From Macrostomum hystrix (lineage: Eukaryota; Platyhelminthes; Macrostomidae), in contig CATNEN010000039.1 in assembly GCA_950097015.1 (NCBI GenBank), positions 19,833,501-19,897,500 on the forward strand: 64,000 bases of DNA, given 5' to 3'. Shown here in pieces: positions 23,827-36,682 of the stretch. The position numbers and the translations under genes were made by a program. Position 1 is the first letter of the stretch; each line of letters opens with the position of its first letter. Below the pieces are notes generated by a model. It searched no databases. It was not told the DNA's origin and saw only the letters and a list, made by a program, of their open reading frames with translations.

Positions 23827-24879
23827 ACAGAGCCATATCAAAGTATTATAGCATTGCCAATGTCAGAATTTTAGTGATTCACGAATTGCTAAAATTTTAT
23901 GTAAAAATTCAAATTTAGCCAAATGACAATAACGCGAGGTTCCTAAAAAATTAATCATAGATTATAAGAAAGCTCCACCCATCTAAAAATAGCTCCACGT
24001 TTCCAAAAAAAGCTCGTAAAATCTAAAAATAGCTTTTAGTTTCTAAAAATAGCTCTTTGTTTCTAAAAATAGCTTTTAGTTTCTAAAAATAGCTTTCAGT
24101 TTCTAAAAATAGCTTTTTGTTTTTAAAAGCTAAAGCTAAACAGACTAAAGCTACAAATAGCTTTTAGTTTCTAAAAATAGCTTTTCGTTTAAAAAAATAG
24201 CTTTTAGTTTCTAAAAATAGCTTATAGTTTCTAAAAGTAGCTCGTATAATCTAAAGATAGCACTGCGTCTTTTGAATATTTAAGAAATTCTATTTCTACT
24301 GTTTGCATATTTTACACAGATTTTTGCGCAAAAATTATCAAAAGCACCTACTTTTAGTACTTTTTTAAAGGCTATTTGTCTTGTGAACTAGGTACTCTTA
24401 GGCTTTCTGTTAATTTAGGCACATTTATCCTGTTTAATTTATAACCAGTTTGTAAGTCTACTTTTTTGTTAATATATTTCAGTTGTATGTCAGGTTAAAT
24501 TTGTGACTCCAGCATGTATTTTTTGTCCCCTACTTACAGACCACGGGCGAGCCGTGTAGATTCGGAAGTTTAAAATCAACTTTGTTCTTGAATTTTAATA
24601 CAAACTTGACGTTTCGTATAGTACTGTTAATTGTAGTTTTTTGTTTGTATCTGTCATTAATACTTTAAAATGCGCGATTTACGTAAATTAATTAAAACAC
24701 TCTTTTAGTAGCTTAATAGCTTCATTATGATTGGCTCTAAAATTAGTGTCTTTTTAGCGTTTGTTAATTGAACAACACGAGAAAAGTTGCGTTAGGAAGG
24801 AACAAGTTGGGATGATTGCTGTAACGGGATGAGATTCTGCTGTTACATGTGGCTGTTTAGGCAGTGTTTTGATTTGGTT
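23827..24879 (+). other. MED12 3' flank, including a 20-bp A/T-rich tandem repeat
   Basis: Presumed 3' UTR and downstream DNA. From about 23990 to 24250 it carries copies of TCTAAAAATAGCTTTTAGTT. I see no canonical AATAAA here, so the MED12 polyadenylation site is not placed. The rest is AT-rich and featureless. Confidence 0.6.
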
Positions 24880-25990
24880 GTTAAATGTTTGGATTAGGCT
24901 GCTACAGGTTGGTATTTGGAAGTAAATATTTAGGATTAGGCTGTTACAGGTTTGGATTAGGCTGTTTGAGGTTGGGATTAGGATGTTTCAGGTTGGGATT
25001 AGGATGTTTCAGGTTGGGATTAGGATGTTTCAGGTTGGGATTAGGATGTTTCAGGTTGGGATTAGGCTGTTTCATGTTGGGATTAGGCTGCTAGAGGTTG
25101 GGATTAGGCTGTTTGAGGTTAGGATTAGGATGTTTCAGGTTGGGATTAGGCTGTTTGAGGTTAGGATTAGGATGTTTCAGGTTGGGATTAGGCTGTTTGA
25201 GGTTAGGATTAGGATGTTTCAGATTGGGATTAGGCTGTTTGAGGTTGGGATTAGGATGTTTCATGTTGGGATTAGGCTGTTTGAGGTTGGGATTAGGATG
25301 TTTCAGGTTGGGATTAGGATGTTTCAGGTTGGGATTAGGATGTTTCAGGTTGGTATTAGGATGTTTCATGTTGGGATTAGGCTGTTTGAGGTTGGGATTA
25401 GGCTGTTTGAGGTTGGGATTAGGCTGTTTGAGGTTGGGATTAGGATGTTTCATGTTGGGATTAGGCTGCTAGAGGTTGGGATTAGGCTGTTTGAGGTTAG
25501 GATTAGGATGTTTCAGGTTGGGCTTAGACTGTTACAGGTTAGGATTAGGATGTTTCAGGTTGGGATTAGGCTGTTTGAGGTTAGGATTAAGATGTTTCAT
25601 GTTGGGATTAGGCTGTTTGAGGTTAGGATTAGGATGTTTCAGATTGGGATTAGGCTGTTTGAGGTTGGGATTAGGATGTTTCATGTTGGGATTAGGCTGT
25701 TTGAGGTTGGGATTAGGCTGTTTGAGGTTGGGATTAGGCTGTTTGAGGTTGGGATTAGGCTGTTTGAGGTTGGGATTAGGATGTTTCATGTTGGGATTAG
25801 GCTGCTAGAGGTTGGGATTAGGCTGTTTGAGGTTAGGATTAGGATGTTTCAGGTTGGGCTTAGACTGTTACAGGTTAGGATTGGGGATGTTACAGGTTGG
25901 TATTAGGATGTTACAAATTGGGATTGGGATGTCACAGGTTGGGGTTAGGATGCTACGGATTGAGATTAGGGTGCGCTACATGTTGGGATA
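24880..25990. repeat. Minisatellite between MED12 and PRIM1, 21-bp unit
   Basis: About 50 copies built on GGTTGGGATTAGG plus CTGTTTGA or ATGTTTCA. The two unit types are interspersed. Stop-free frames of up to 307 codons result and are not taken as genes. The GGGATTAGG word is not the TTAGGG telomere repeat. Confidence 0.96.
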
Positions 25991-26131
25991 ACGCTTTTAA
26001 AGTTATGATTAGACTGTTACAGGTTAGGATTTCTATAAGAATAGGTAATTTAAATAAAACCACAAATCTTAATTTTATCCCTCATCTATTTAGCTCCCTC
26101 AGACACCAAATCCCAACCAGTCGAACTGACA

Positions 26132-28163
26132 ATGTCTTCGGAGCTTCTGCCAGAGAATTTAGCCACTTATTACAAGCGTCTCTACCCCACCCACCTGATG
26201 GTGCAATGGCTGGCCTACCGGTCGCCATCCTACTTTGCTAATCGTGAATTCTCTATGACACTGCACGACGATATCTATTTGAGATTTCTCAGCTATAACG
26301 ATGAGTCCGAATTTAGGGCGGCCTTGCTAGATAGGCGACCAGAGAAGATTGACATTGGAGCAGTGTACTCATGTAGGCCGCGCGATCGGGCCACAGTTAG
26401 CGGCGGCGGCTTCCAAGCACGCGAGAAGGAGCTAGTTATCGATATTGATCTTACTGATTACGACGGTGTGAGAGTCTGCTGCTCGGAGGCTAAAGTCTGC
26501 TCAAAATGCTGGCTGTTCATGCGCATTGCTGTGCAGGTGAGCTGCCACACTCTACTATATCATCTAATCTCATCGCATGCCATCCCATCTTCCCATCTAA
26601 TCTCATCTCATACCATCCCATCTTCCCATCTATTCCATTTTCCCATCTAATCTCATCTCATACCATCTCATCGCATACCATCCCATCTTCCCATCTAATC
26701 TCATCTCAAACCATCCCATCTAATCTCATCTCAAACCATCCAGGCATCCCATCTAATATAATCTCAAACCATCCCATCTAATCTCATCTCCAACCATCCC
26801 ATCTAATCTCATCTCCAACCATCCCATCTAATCTCATCTCCAACCATCCCATCTAATCTCATCTCCAACCATCCCATCTAATCTCATCTCCAACCATCCC
26901 ATCTAATCTCAACTCAAACCATCCCATCTAATCTCATCTCCAACCATCCCATCTAATCTCAACTCAAACCATCCCATCTAATCTCATCTCAAACCACCCC
27001 AGCTAATCTTAAACCGTCCCATCTAATCTCATCTCATACCGTCCCATTCTATCCCATCCCACCCCATTCCTTATTATCTAATCTCAGCACAAGCCATCCC
27101 ATCTAGTCTCAAAACATCCTTATCATATCTTACTCCTTCCGTTGTCATATTGTATTTTTGTGTCTCATTTTATCTCAACAATCTATCCAGTCCTATCTTA
27201 TCTCTCAGTCTAATGAATATTTCTCTATCTAATATTATATTGCCTAGTGTATTTTCAGTTTTATTATCAAGCAACCACCTTCGCCTTCGTCGCCCACAGG
27301 TGCTAGATCGCGCTCTGCGCAAAGACTTTGGCTTTCGTCACCTACTTTGGGTGTACTCCGGCAGGCGAGGCATTCACTGCTGGGTCTGCGATCGTTCAGC
27401 CCGACAATTGTCTGCCAACGCTCGCAGCTCTGTTATAGAATATTTATCGTTGGTTCGTCGTCCTGGAGACAAGAATTCTCAGCAGCAGCAGCAGCAGCCA
27501 AAGTGTCACCCAAGCGTTACCGCAGCAGCCGACGCTATTCGTCGCCAATTCTCCGAATTAGTTCGTCAACAGAATCTATTCGGCACCGAGGAGCGCTGCC
27601 GCGGCCTCCTAGCTCAACTGCCCGACGATCTTAGGTGCGTAGCCGAATCGGCTGTGACAGCCTGGCTAGCCGATCCCGATTCCTATTCGTCGCTGAAGCG
27701 TTGGAAAACAATTAGCCAGTTTTTGATTAGCCGCGGTAGGCCGGATATTGAACAGCAGCTGCTAATTCACTACGCCTATCCAAGGCTTGACGTTGGTGTC
27801 AGTACAGGCCTAAATCACCTTCTGAAGGCGCCATTCTGCATTCATCCTAAAACTGGTCGAGTCTGCGTCCCATTTGATCCGGACATTGTTGACCAATTTG
27901 AGCCGGATTCGGTGCCAACACTGGCTAAACTGATGGATGAATTAGACAATGCCGCGTCTAGTAATACTGCCGTGGGCCAGCAGCAGCAGGCCAAGCCCCA
28001 TCTAGTAGCTTATAAATCTACTAGTCTTCGTACTGCTGTTGAATTGTTCACCAAATTTGTTGATCACCTGCGAGCCGATGCTGCTCAGTTAGCCGAGGGC
28101 CCGGTGGCGGCTGGGTTGCCGCCTCTGCGAGACTCTAGCAATCACAATGCCGAGATTATGTGA
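26132..28163 (+). CDS. PRIM1: DNA primase small (catalytic) subunit
   Basis: Two exons, 26132-26536 and 27300-28163, give 422 residues; human PRIM1 has 420. It makes the RNA primer within DNA polymerase alpha-primase in the nucleus. Catalytic aspartates D104 and D106 lie in ELVIDIDLTDYD, and the third is D299 in YPRLDVGVS. Zinc-binding cysteines are C116, C117, C123 and C126. WVYSGRRGIHCWVCD (about 152-166) and LKAPFCIHPKTGR are near-universal blocks of this family. A six-glutamine run (196-201) is a local expansion. The ATG at 26132 sits 12 nt after an AG-ending splice-like site at 26120, and the start agrees in length with relatives. AG|GT occurs at both ends of the intron, which is phase 0. 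Confidence 0.97.
26545..27130. repeat. Minisatellite in the PRIM1 intron, 25-bp unit
   Basis: Copies contain ATCTAATCTCATCTCCAACC and CATCCC. Pyrimidine-rich, most regular at 26770-26990, irregular on both sides. Confidence 0.95.
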
Positions 28164-28198
28164 TTAGTCACTGTGCTACTGCTTTAGAACTCTTACTA

Positions 28199-28216
28199 CA
28201 CGTAAATTTTTACGTG
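28199..28216 (+). other. Short inverted repeat in the PRIM1 3' UTR
   Basis: CACGTAAATTTTTACGTG is an 8-bp stem with a 2-nt centre, 36 bp after the PRIM1 stop. Another partly matching TTTACACGTAAA follows at once and could pair instead. Role unknown; it may be chance in AT-rich DNA. Confidence 0.3.
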
Positions 28217-28284
28217 ATTTTTACACGTAAATTCCATACTATTATTCTAGGTGTAACTATGTATCATTGTGGGTTTCCCTGCTC

Positions 28285-28580
28285 CTAGTGTATACCTCTA
28301 TCCATCTCTCCCCTCTCCTCTATCCATCTCTCCCCTCTCCTCTATCCATCTCTCCCCTCTCCTCTATCCATCTCTCCCCTCTCCTCTATCCATCTCTCCC
28401 CTCTCCTCTCTCTCTATCTCTCTCCTCTCCTCTATCCATCTCTCCCCTCTCCTCTATTCATCTCTCCCCTCTCCTCTGTCCATCTCTCTCTCCCTTTGTC
28501 TCCCTATCTCTCCCTTCATCTCCCGATCTCTCCCTTCGTCTTCCGATCTCTCCCTTCGTCTCCCGATCTGTCCCTTCATC
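28285..28580. repeat. Minisatellite after PRIM1, 22-bp pyrimidine unit
   Basis: Copies contain CTCTATCCATCTCTCCCCTC, changing to CGATCTCTCCCTTCGTCTCC at the right end. It lies in the PRIM1 3' UTR or just beyond. Confidence 0.9.
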
Positions 28581-28829
28581 TTTATAACTCTCTCTATATT
28601 GCACGAGTAAATTATATTCTTATGTAAAATTGCAGCATTTCTTTTAATTTCCTATTTATTTTCTTAGTATTTGTCACAGTCTGCATTTGAAAGTTTCGAG
28701 GGAAAAAATTGTGCTTTGAATTTAGAAGTCTAATTAAGTTAAAAGTCTTCGTAAATGTCAAATTTATTGCATTTGTCTCGCGTTTCAATTCTATTATCAA
28801 AATAGCATTCAATATTGGTGCTTTAATTT

Positions 28830-28835
28830 AATAAA
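28830..28835 (+). terminator. Candidate polyadenylation signal for PRIM1
   Basis: AATAAA, 667 bp after the PRIM1 stop and about 150 bp before the splice acceptor that precedes the WDR36 start codon. This close spacing is what trans-spliced gene clusters show, though it is also possible for ordinary neighbours. Confidence 0.4.
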
Positions 28836-28991
28836 CGTTTCAAATAATGTTTAATTATTAATGAAAAAAAGTTAATGATTTATTTTTTATTTTTTTCACT
28901 TTTTTAGATTTCTTTTGTCTTTACTTTCTACTGTAAGTAATCGATCTCATTATATCAGTTCATAATTTAACTTTTTTCCAGCTATTTTAAA

Positions 28992-31900
28992 ATGTCGCAC
29001 GTATTCTCGCCCTATCGATCGGTTGGGGTTGTGTGCGACAGTGTCCCACCAATTGTCCGCTATCATCCAGTTCACAGAGAATTTTACGTGTCTACTGTGG
29101 CTGAAAGGCGCCTGCTAACTTATAAGGTATGAGTGACATGTGTCTACCTGTTATTTGAATATAATACCATTTATAAATTGTTATGCATGATTTCCTAAAC
29201 ATGTTACAGTTGACTATACAACTGTTAGACAGGTTTCCTAACATGTTACAGTTGGCTATCAAACTGTTAGACAGGTTTCCTAAACATGTTACAGTTGACT
29301 ATACAACTGTTAGACAGGTTTCCTAACATGTTACAGTTGGCTATCAAACTGTTAGACAGGTTTCCTAACATGTTACAGTTGGCTATCAAACTGTTAGACA
29401 GGTTTCCTAACATGTTACAGTTGACTATACAACTGTTAGACAGGTTTCCTAACATGTTACAGTTGGCTATCAAACTGTTAGACAGGTTTCCTAACATGTT
29501 ACAGTTGGCTATCAAACTGTTAGACAGGTTTCCTAACATGTTACAGTTGGCTATCAAACTGTTAGACAGGTTTCCTAACATGTTACAGTTGGCTATCAAA
29601 CTGTTAGACAAGTTTCCTAACATGTTACAGTTGACTATACAACTGTTAGACAAGTTTCCTAACATGTTACAGTTGGCTATCAAACTGTTAGACAGGTTTC
29701 CTAACATGTTACAGTTGACTATCAAACTGTTAGACAGGTTTCCTAACATGTTACAGTTGGCTATCAAACTGTTAGACAGGTTTCCTAACATGTTACAGTT
29801 GGCTATCAAACTGTTAGACAGGTTTCCTAACATGTTACAGTTGGCTATCAAACTGTTAGACAGGTTTCCTAACATGTTACAGTTGGCTATCAAACTGTTA
29901 GACAAGTTTCCTAACATGTTACAGTTGACTATACAACTGTTAGACAAGTTTCCTAACATGTTACAGTTGGCTATCAAACTGTTAGACAGGTTTCCTAACA
30001 TGTTACAGTTGACTATCAAACTGTTAGACAGGTTTCCTAACATGTTACAGTTGGCTATCAAACTGTTAGACAGGTTTCCTAACATGTTACAGTTGGCTAT
30101 CAAACTGTTAGACAGGTTTCCTAACATGTTACAGTTGGCTATCAAACTGTTAGACAGGTTTCCTAACATGTTACAGTTGGCTATCAAACTGTTAGACAAG
30201 TTTCCTAACATGTTACAATTGGCTATCAAACTGTTAGACAAGTTTCCTAACATGTTACAGTTCACTATGCAACTGTTAGACAGGTTTCCTAACATGTTAC
30301 AGTTGGCTATCAAACTGTTAGACAGGTTTCCTAACATGTTACAGTTGACTATCAAACTGTTAGACAGGTTTCCTAACATGTTACAGTTGGCTATCAAACT
30401 GTTAGACAGGTTTCCTAACATGTTACAGTTGGCTATCAAACTGTTAGACAAGTTTCCTAACATGTTACAGTTGGCTATCAAACTGTTAGACAGGTTTCCT
30501 AACATGTTACAGTTGGCTATCAAACTGTTAGACAGGTTTCCTAACATGTTACAGTTGGCTATCAAACTGTTAGACAGGTTTCCTAACATGTTACAGTTGA
30601 CTATACAACTGTTAGACAGGTTTCCTAACATGTTACAGTTGACTATACAACTGTTAGACAGGTTTCCTAACATGTTACAGTTGACTATAAAACTGTTAGA
30701 CAGTTTCCTAACATGTTACAGTTGACTATCAAACTGTTAGACAAGTTTCCTAAACATGTTACAATAGCCAACCATGTTTTAAATGCGTTTCCAGATAGTA
30801 ACAATAGCAGGGGATTGTAGCGTAGTGATTAAAGCGTCGGACTCACTTCTTAAAGGTCGAGGGTTCGATTCCTGTTGCAGGTGTCAAACGCCGGCCTAAA
30901 AAGCGTCAGCGATCCGTTTCCCGAAGAGGTGACCTGCCTAACGCAGCACAAGGGTCACGTGATCGCGGGCGGCAGCCTAGGCGGCCTATTTGTAGTGCGA
31001 AATTCTCGAGAAATCGACAGCTATACCGGCGCTGAAGGAGGCGTCGGTTTGCGTTTCCTAGAATGCTTCGGTCATCTGCTAGTTGGCGTGACTGATAATA
31101 ATTGCCTAGTCACTTGGACAATGCTGCCGGATATTGCTATTGGCCAGCAGATTAACGCCATCCAATTAGACTCGGCCTCTTATCCAATCTCTGCATTGTG
31201 TCATCCGTTTCTTTACACAAATAAAATTGTTCTGGGTTCCGCCGGCTCCGGGGCGCATCTTCAACTGTGGAATGTGGTCAAGGCGCGACTAGTGCACGCG
31301 TTTCAGGCCTTGGAATCCGGCGTCACTTGTCTAGTTCAGGCTCCTGCTGAGGATGTTCTAGCTGTCGGACTGGCTAGTGGCCTCGTTATGCTGCAGCATC
31401 TGCGACGGGATGTTACTCTGGCTAGATTGCGGCAAGACTTTGGCCCCGTTGTCGGTTTGACATTTCGCACGGACGGTCAGCCTATAATGCTTAGCGGCTC
31501 CAGACAGGTGCGTGACTCTTTGTTCCAGCTTTTACCTGTTCCACCAAGTCTAAACCCGATAGATGATACCTGTTCCACCAAGTCTAAACCCGATAAATGA
31601 TACCTGTTCCACCAAGTCTAAACCTGATAAATGATACCTGTTCCACCAAGTCTAAACCTGATAAATGATACCTGTTCCACGAAGTCTAAACCTGATAAAT
31701 GATACCTGTTCCACGAAGTCTAAACCTGATAAATGATACCTGTTCCACCAAGTCTAAACCCGATAGATGATACCTGTTCCACGAAGTCTAAACCCGATAG
31801 ATGATACCTGTTCCACCAAGTCTAAACCCGATAAATGATACCTGTTCCACCAAGTCTAAACCTGATAAATGATACCTGTTCCACCAAGTCTAAACCTGAT

Positions 31901-34900
31901 AAATGATACCTGTTCCACGAAGTCTAAACCTGATAAATGATACCTGTTCCACGAAGTCTAAACCTGATAAATGATACCTGTTCCACCAAGTCTAAACCCG
32001 ATAGATGATACCTGTTCCACCAAGTCTAAACCCGATAAATGATACCTGTTCCACCAAGTCTAAACCTGATAAATGATACCTGTTCCACCAAGTCTAAACC
32101 TGATAAATGATACCTGTTCCACCAAGTCTAAACCTGATAAATGATACCTGTTCCACGAAGTCTAAACCTGATAAATGATACCTGTTCCACGAAGTCTAAA
32201 CCTGATAAATGATACCTGTTTCACCAAGTCTAAACCTGATAAATGATACCTGTTCCACCAAGTCTAAACCTGATAAATGATACCTGTTTCACCAAGTCTA
32301 AACCTGATAAATGATACCTGTTCCACCAAGTCTAAAGCTGATAAATAATACCTGTTCCACGAAGCCTAAACCTGATAAATGATACCTGTTTCACCAAGTC
32401 TAAACCTGATATATGATACCTGTTCTGCCTAGGCTAAACCAGTTTTTATGATATATTCTTATCACAATTCAGGGCCAGATAACGGTGTGGCACTTGGAAG
32501 ATCGCCGAGTTTGCGGCCTCCTCAACGAGGCTCATCCGTCGGCCGCGATCACCGGCCTGACCTGCCTGCATTCTCAGCCGCTCCTAGTTAGCGCCGGAGT
32601 TGACAATTGTCTGCGCATCTGGATCTTCGATCGGCCGGGCGACCATCTTCCCAGACTGTTGCATCAGCGCTCCGGGCATAGCAAACCTCCAACTGACGTG
32701 CACTTTTACGCCGGCTCCGGCGTAGGCGGCGTCTTCGGCGCCGACCTGCTGAGTGTCGGGCTCGACAGCGGTGTCAGATTGTTCAGCCTGGAATCGGAGA
32801 GTCTTAGCCGCTGCCTCGGCAAGGCTAAGCGCAGCGGAAAATCACTCGGTCAAATAATGCCGCCATTTAGCGCCATTTCCTGCGAACCTGCCAGGTTGGT
32901 GTGGGATTATCTTCCCGCCGATTTAGACGATTCCTAAATATTCGGACGATTCCTAACTCTTTAGACGATTCCTAACTCTTCAGACGATTCTAAAATATTC
33001 AGACGATTCCTAAATCTTCAGACTGTTCTTACATCTTCAAACGGTTCCTAAATCTTCGGACGATTCCTAAATCTTCGGACAATTCCTAACTCTTCCGACG
33101 ATTCCTAACTCTTCGGACGATTCTAAAATATTCTGATGATTCTAAAATCTTCTGACGATTCCTAACTCCTTGGACGATTCCTAACTATTCAGACGATTCC
33201 TAAATCTTCAGACTATTCTTACATCTTCAAACGGTTCCTAAATCTTCGGACGATTCCTAAATCTTCGGACAATTCCTAACTCTTCCGACGATTCCTAACT
33301 CTTCGGACGATTCTAAAATATTCTGATGATTCTAAAATCTTCAGACGATTCCGAAATCTTCTGACGATTCCTAACTCCTTGGACGATTCCTAACTCTTTG
33401 GATGATTCCTTACTCTTTGGACGATTCCTTACTCTTTGGATCCTTACTATTTGGACCATTCCTTACTCTTCAGACGATTCCAAACTCTTTAGACGATTCT
33501 AAAATATTTAGACGATTCCTAAATCTTCAAACGGTTCCTAAATCTTCGGATGATTCCTAAATCTTCGGACGATTCCTAACTCTTCGCATGATTCAGAAAT
33601 ATTCTGATGATTCTAAAATATTCTGATGATTCTAAAATATTCTGATGATTCTAAAATATTCTGATGATTCTAAAATCTTCAGACGATTCCTAAATCTTCG
33701 GACGATTCCTAAATCTTCGGATGATTCCTAAACCTTCAAACGATTCCAAAGTCTTAAGACGATTCCTAACGTTTCAAGCGATAGCAATTTTTTAGAGTAA
33801 AAAAATCGAACAAACAATTCTAATTGTACGGACGATTCTAAAATCTTCCTTCCGACGGCTCCAAATTCTTTGGGACGATTCCAAAATCTTCCGATCGATT
33901 CTAAAATCTTCGGACGATTCCAAAACTCTCAGATGATTGTGACAATCGGACGATATCGATGTTCGCAAACGATTACTAGATTTTATATAATTCAGAAATT
34001 TAAACTGTTCTATAATCGGTATTTAATATACTATTCATTAAAACAAATCGATAATTGACAGACACGGCGACTGGTGCACAATGGTGGCCTGCCACTCCGG
34101 CAGCCGTCTGGCAACCACCTGGGATGTGCGCAAAGGTTGCCAGGGTCAGCTGCGACTCGAGCCGCGTCACATGACCGCCAACGAGGCCGTCTATAAGTCA
34201 GCCGTAGCGGCCAGTGTCGACATTAGCGGCTGCGGCAATTTTGTTCTGATTGGCTACAGCACCGGTCACGTGATTCGTTACAATGTCCAATCCGGACGCG
34301 AAGCTAAGCGACCGTACGAGCCGACACTGCCGGCTGCCGCTCTCTGTGTTCGCTGCGACGCCTACAATCGCATGGCCCTGGCTGTGGATGTCAACGGCTG
34401 CGTCAGCGTCTACGCATTCAAACGCGGTCATCGGCTAGCCATGTTGAACGCTTTCAATCATAATGGCGACAGTTCGGCTGCGTCCTGTGCCACAGCGGCC
34501 GAGCTGCACCGACCGTCCGGTTTGGTGGCCGTGGCCTCTTCAACAGCCGAGATAGTAATCTACCAGTTGTCGCCGTCGATGTCCAGCCCGACTCGAGCTC
34601 TGGCCTGCGCTCGCGGCCCTATTAGTAGACTCAAATTTAGTCCCGATGGCGCCTGGCTTCTAGTCGCCGTTGAAAGCTGCCTGTACACCTACTCGGTTCT
34701 GCTGGGCTGCCTTATTGACAAGCTTGACTGCGGCCAGCAGCCGATTGAATGCTTCGATATGTCTCCTACTGGCGACCTGCTGGTCACCGGGCACAAGGAC
34801 CGGCTGGGCTTACAGGTGAGCTAGACTGCTTCTGTCTGTATATTATGGTCTTTGGTTTCTCTGCTGGATATGTGTACATGTCTGCTTGGCGATGCGTGTT

Positions 34901-36593
34901 CGTCCAATTAGTCTGTCCTAGGTGTGTCTGTCCTAGGTGTGTCTGTCATAGGTGTGTCTGTCCTAGGTGTGTCTGTCCTAGATGTGTCTGTCTGTCCTAG
35001 GTGTGTCTGTCCTAGGTGTCTGTCCTAGGTGTCTGTCCTAGCTGTGTCTGTCCTAATTGTGTCTGTCCTAATTGTGTCTGTCCTAATTGTGTCTGTCCTA
35101 ATTGTGTCTGTCATAGGTGTGTCTGTCCTAGGTGTCTGTCCTAGGTGTGTCTGTCCTAGATGTGTCTGTCTGTCCTAGGTGTGTCTGTCTGTCCTAGGTG
35201 TGTCTGTCCTGTTAGTTTTGTTATATCTATCAAATTCAATGGCCATCCAATCTCACCTAACTCATCTCATCTAATACAATCTCATCTAACCAGGTTTGGG
35301 TTAACAGCACGCTATTTAAGCCGCTAATTGGCGGCCTCACAGCCGACTCTGCTGCTATTCTACCGTCAAGCTCTTCGTCTAACGACAATACCGACGGTCT
35401 AGTGACCCTGACCGGCCTACCGCCGGGTCGTTGGCAGTGCCTCTCCGACCTGGACGCCATACGGGCTCGAAATGCCATCAGCCAACCCCTGATACCCAAG
35501 GCTGCTCCGTTCTTTTTAACCGGCGGCTCCTCTGCAGCCACCGCCGCTGCCGACGAGCCCGAAGGCGCCGGCTCCAAGCGGGCTCCATTGTTGCTAACTT
35601 CGGAGTTCTCTCGTCGACTACTAATAGCGACGACTGCAGACTCCGACGACGATGATAAGGATGCCAAACTGATTGAGTGTGTAGCCTATTTGGAAGGCCT
35701 AAATCCTACGGCCATCGATTCGGAGATTCGCGACTTGTCCGACGACGCGTTCGGCGCCTTCCTGACGGCTTCAGTGGCCTGCTTGAAGCGCGGAGTGCAC
35801 TTTGAAACTAGTCAGGTTAGCTGCAACCTGAGCTAGATTTTCTTTGAAATTGTGCCTTTGGAATCTTTCCAAGTACTTTAGAGTGGAATCTTCCCTAGTA
35901 CTTTTAAGTGGAATTTTCCCTAGTGCTTTAGAGTGGAATCTTCCCTAGTGCTTTAGAGTGGAATCTTCCCTAGTACTTTTAAGTGGAATTTTCCCTAGTG
36001 CTTTAGAGTGGAATCTTCCCTAGTACTTTTAAGTGGAATTTTCCCTAGTGCTTTAGAGTGGAATCTTCCCAAGTACTTTAGAGTGGAATCTTCCCAAGTA
36101 ATTTAGAGTGAAATCTTCCCTAGTACTCTAGGGAGGAATCTTCCCTAGTACTTTAGTGTGGAATCTTCCCAAGTACTTTAGTGTGGAATCTTCCCAAGTA
36201 CTTTAGAGTGAAATCTTCCTAAAGTACTTTAGAGTGAAATCTTCCCTAGTACTCTAGGGAGGAATCTTCCCTAGTACTTTAGTGTGGAATCTTCCCAAGT
36301 ACTTTAGTGTGGAATCTTCCCAAGTACTTTAGTGTGGAATCTTCCCAAGTACTTTAGAGTGGAATCTTACAAGATGTTGTCTTCAATTTCAGTCCTACCT
36401 TAACGTATTCCTCCGTCATCACGGCGTTGCTATGGCAACAGCCGCCTTAGACGAGTCTGAAGATTGCCGAACAGCGCTGGCTAATCTTCGACAAGTTCAG
36501 CGTCGAGTTTGGTCTCGAGTAGCGGACGCAATGCAGGAGACCGAGTGCCTGCTAGCCTACACGCGCGAGGGCCTGGTTGGCCACGCTATGTGA
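28992..36593 (+). CDS. WDR36: WD repeat protein 36 / UTP21, SSU processome subunit
   Basis: Exons 28992-29126, 30881-31507, 32473-32894, 34062-34815, 35294-35815 and 36393-36593 give 886 residues; human WDR36 has about 900-950. It is a UTP-B component that acts in the nucleolus in early 18S rRNA processing. Family blocks run in order: FSPYRSVGVVCDSVPPIVRY at the start; LHLQLWNV, ATGLASG-like and FRTDGQPIM in exon 2; VWHLEDRRV and LRIWIFD in exon 3; VDISGCGNFVLIGYSTG and MSPTGDLLVTGHKDRLG in exon 4. The last two exons carry the Utp21 C-terminal domain (PKAAPFFL, IRDLSDDAF, SYLNVFLRHHG). The exon 3 donor is GTTGGT and the phase-2 join restores HGDW. A 49-bp 5' UTR intron (28933-28981) may precede the ATG, which would leave a 10-nt leader in that exon. 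Confidence 0.95.
29180..30765. repeat. Minisatellite in WDR36 intron 1, 42-bp unit
   Basis: About 37 copies containing GTTAGACAGGTTTCCTAACA and TGTTACAGTTGGCTATCAAA. The unit is 14 codons, so both strands stay open for over 460 codons. Variants such as GGCTATCAA/GACTATACA and CAGG/CAAG recur in blocks, showing stepwise duplication of multi-unit segments. Confidence 0.97.
30811..30880 (+). mobile_element. tRNA-derived SINE head abutting WDR36 exon 2
   Basis: TTGTAGCGTAGTGATTAAAG resembles a pol III A box region and GGGTTCGATTCC matches a B box. The segment shares GCGTCGGACTCAC and the B box with the inverted pair at 37585-37990. The last bases, CCTGTTGCAG, serve as the 3' splice site of exon 2. 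No SINE body follows. Confidence 0.75.
31530..32445. repeat. Minisatellite in WDR36 intron 2, 34-bp unit
   Basis: About 27 copies with ATGATACCTGTTCCACCAAG and TCTAAACCTGATAA. Frequent variants are CCACGAAG and CCCGATAG. The array fills the intron to within 30 bp of the acceptor. Confidence 0.97.
32930..33930. repeat. Minisatellite in WDR36 intron 3, about 19-bp unit
   Basis: Copies of ACGATTCCTAAATCTTCGG with many variants (TAACTCTTC, TAAAATATTCTG). A block near 33000-33160 recurs near 33185-33350, giving a weak higher-order period of about 180 bp. Confidence 0.93.
34905..35215. repeat. Minisatellite in WDR36 intron 4, about 15-bp unit
   Basis: Copies of GTGTGTCTGTCCTAG with CTGT-step length changes and CCTAATT variants. 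Compositionally close to the array at 257-735. Confidence 0.93.
35850..36370. repeat. Minisatellite in WDR36 intron 5, 25-bp unit
   Basis: Copies with TTCCCTAGTACTTTAGAGTG and GAATC. Variants CCAAGTAC and AGTGTGG form blocks. Confidence 0.95.
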
Positions 36594-36682
36594 CCCGCTG
36601 ACCTGCCTTTGATGACTCATTTTGGCTTGATTTACGAGTACTGCTGGCTCTTCCACTTTTTTAATAATTATTTTTGCCGCTA

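Noticed and set aside
24885..25906. Leucine/glycine-rich frames and a telomere-like GGGATTAGG
   Set aside because: All are products of a 21-bp array. The word is not TTAGGG in series and lies internally.
29267..30725. Overlapping frames of 468 and 479 codons
   Set aside because: The 42-bp array inside WDR36 intron 1 is stop-free on both strands; flanking exons splice around it in frame and variants are not silent.
32895..32937. WDR36 ending at the stop at 32935-32937 without further splicing
   Set aside because: The exon read through would end in WDYLPADLDDS, inside the array unit, and lose the conserved second half, which is found in frame from 34062.
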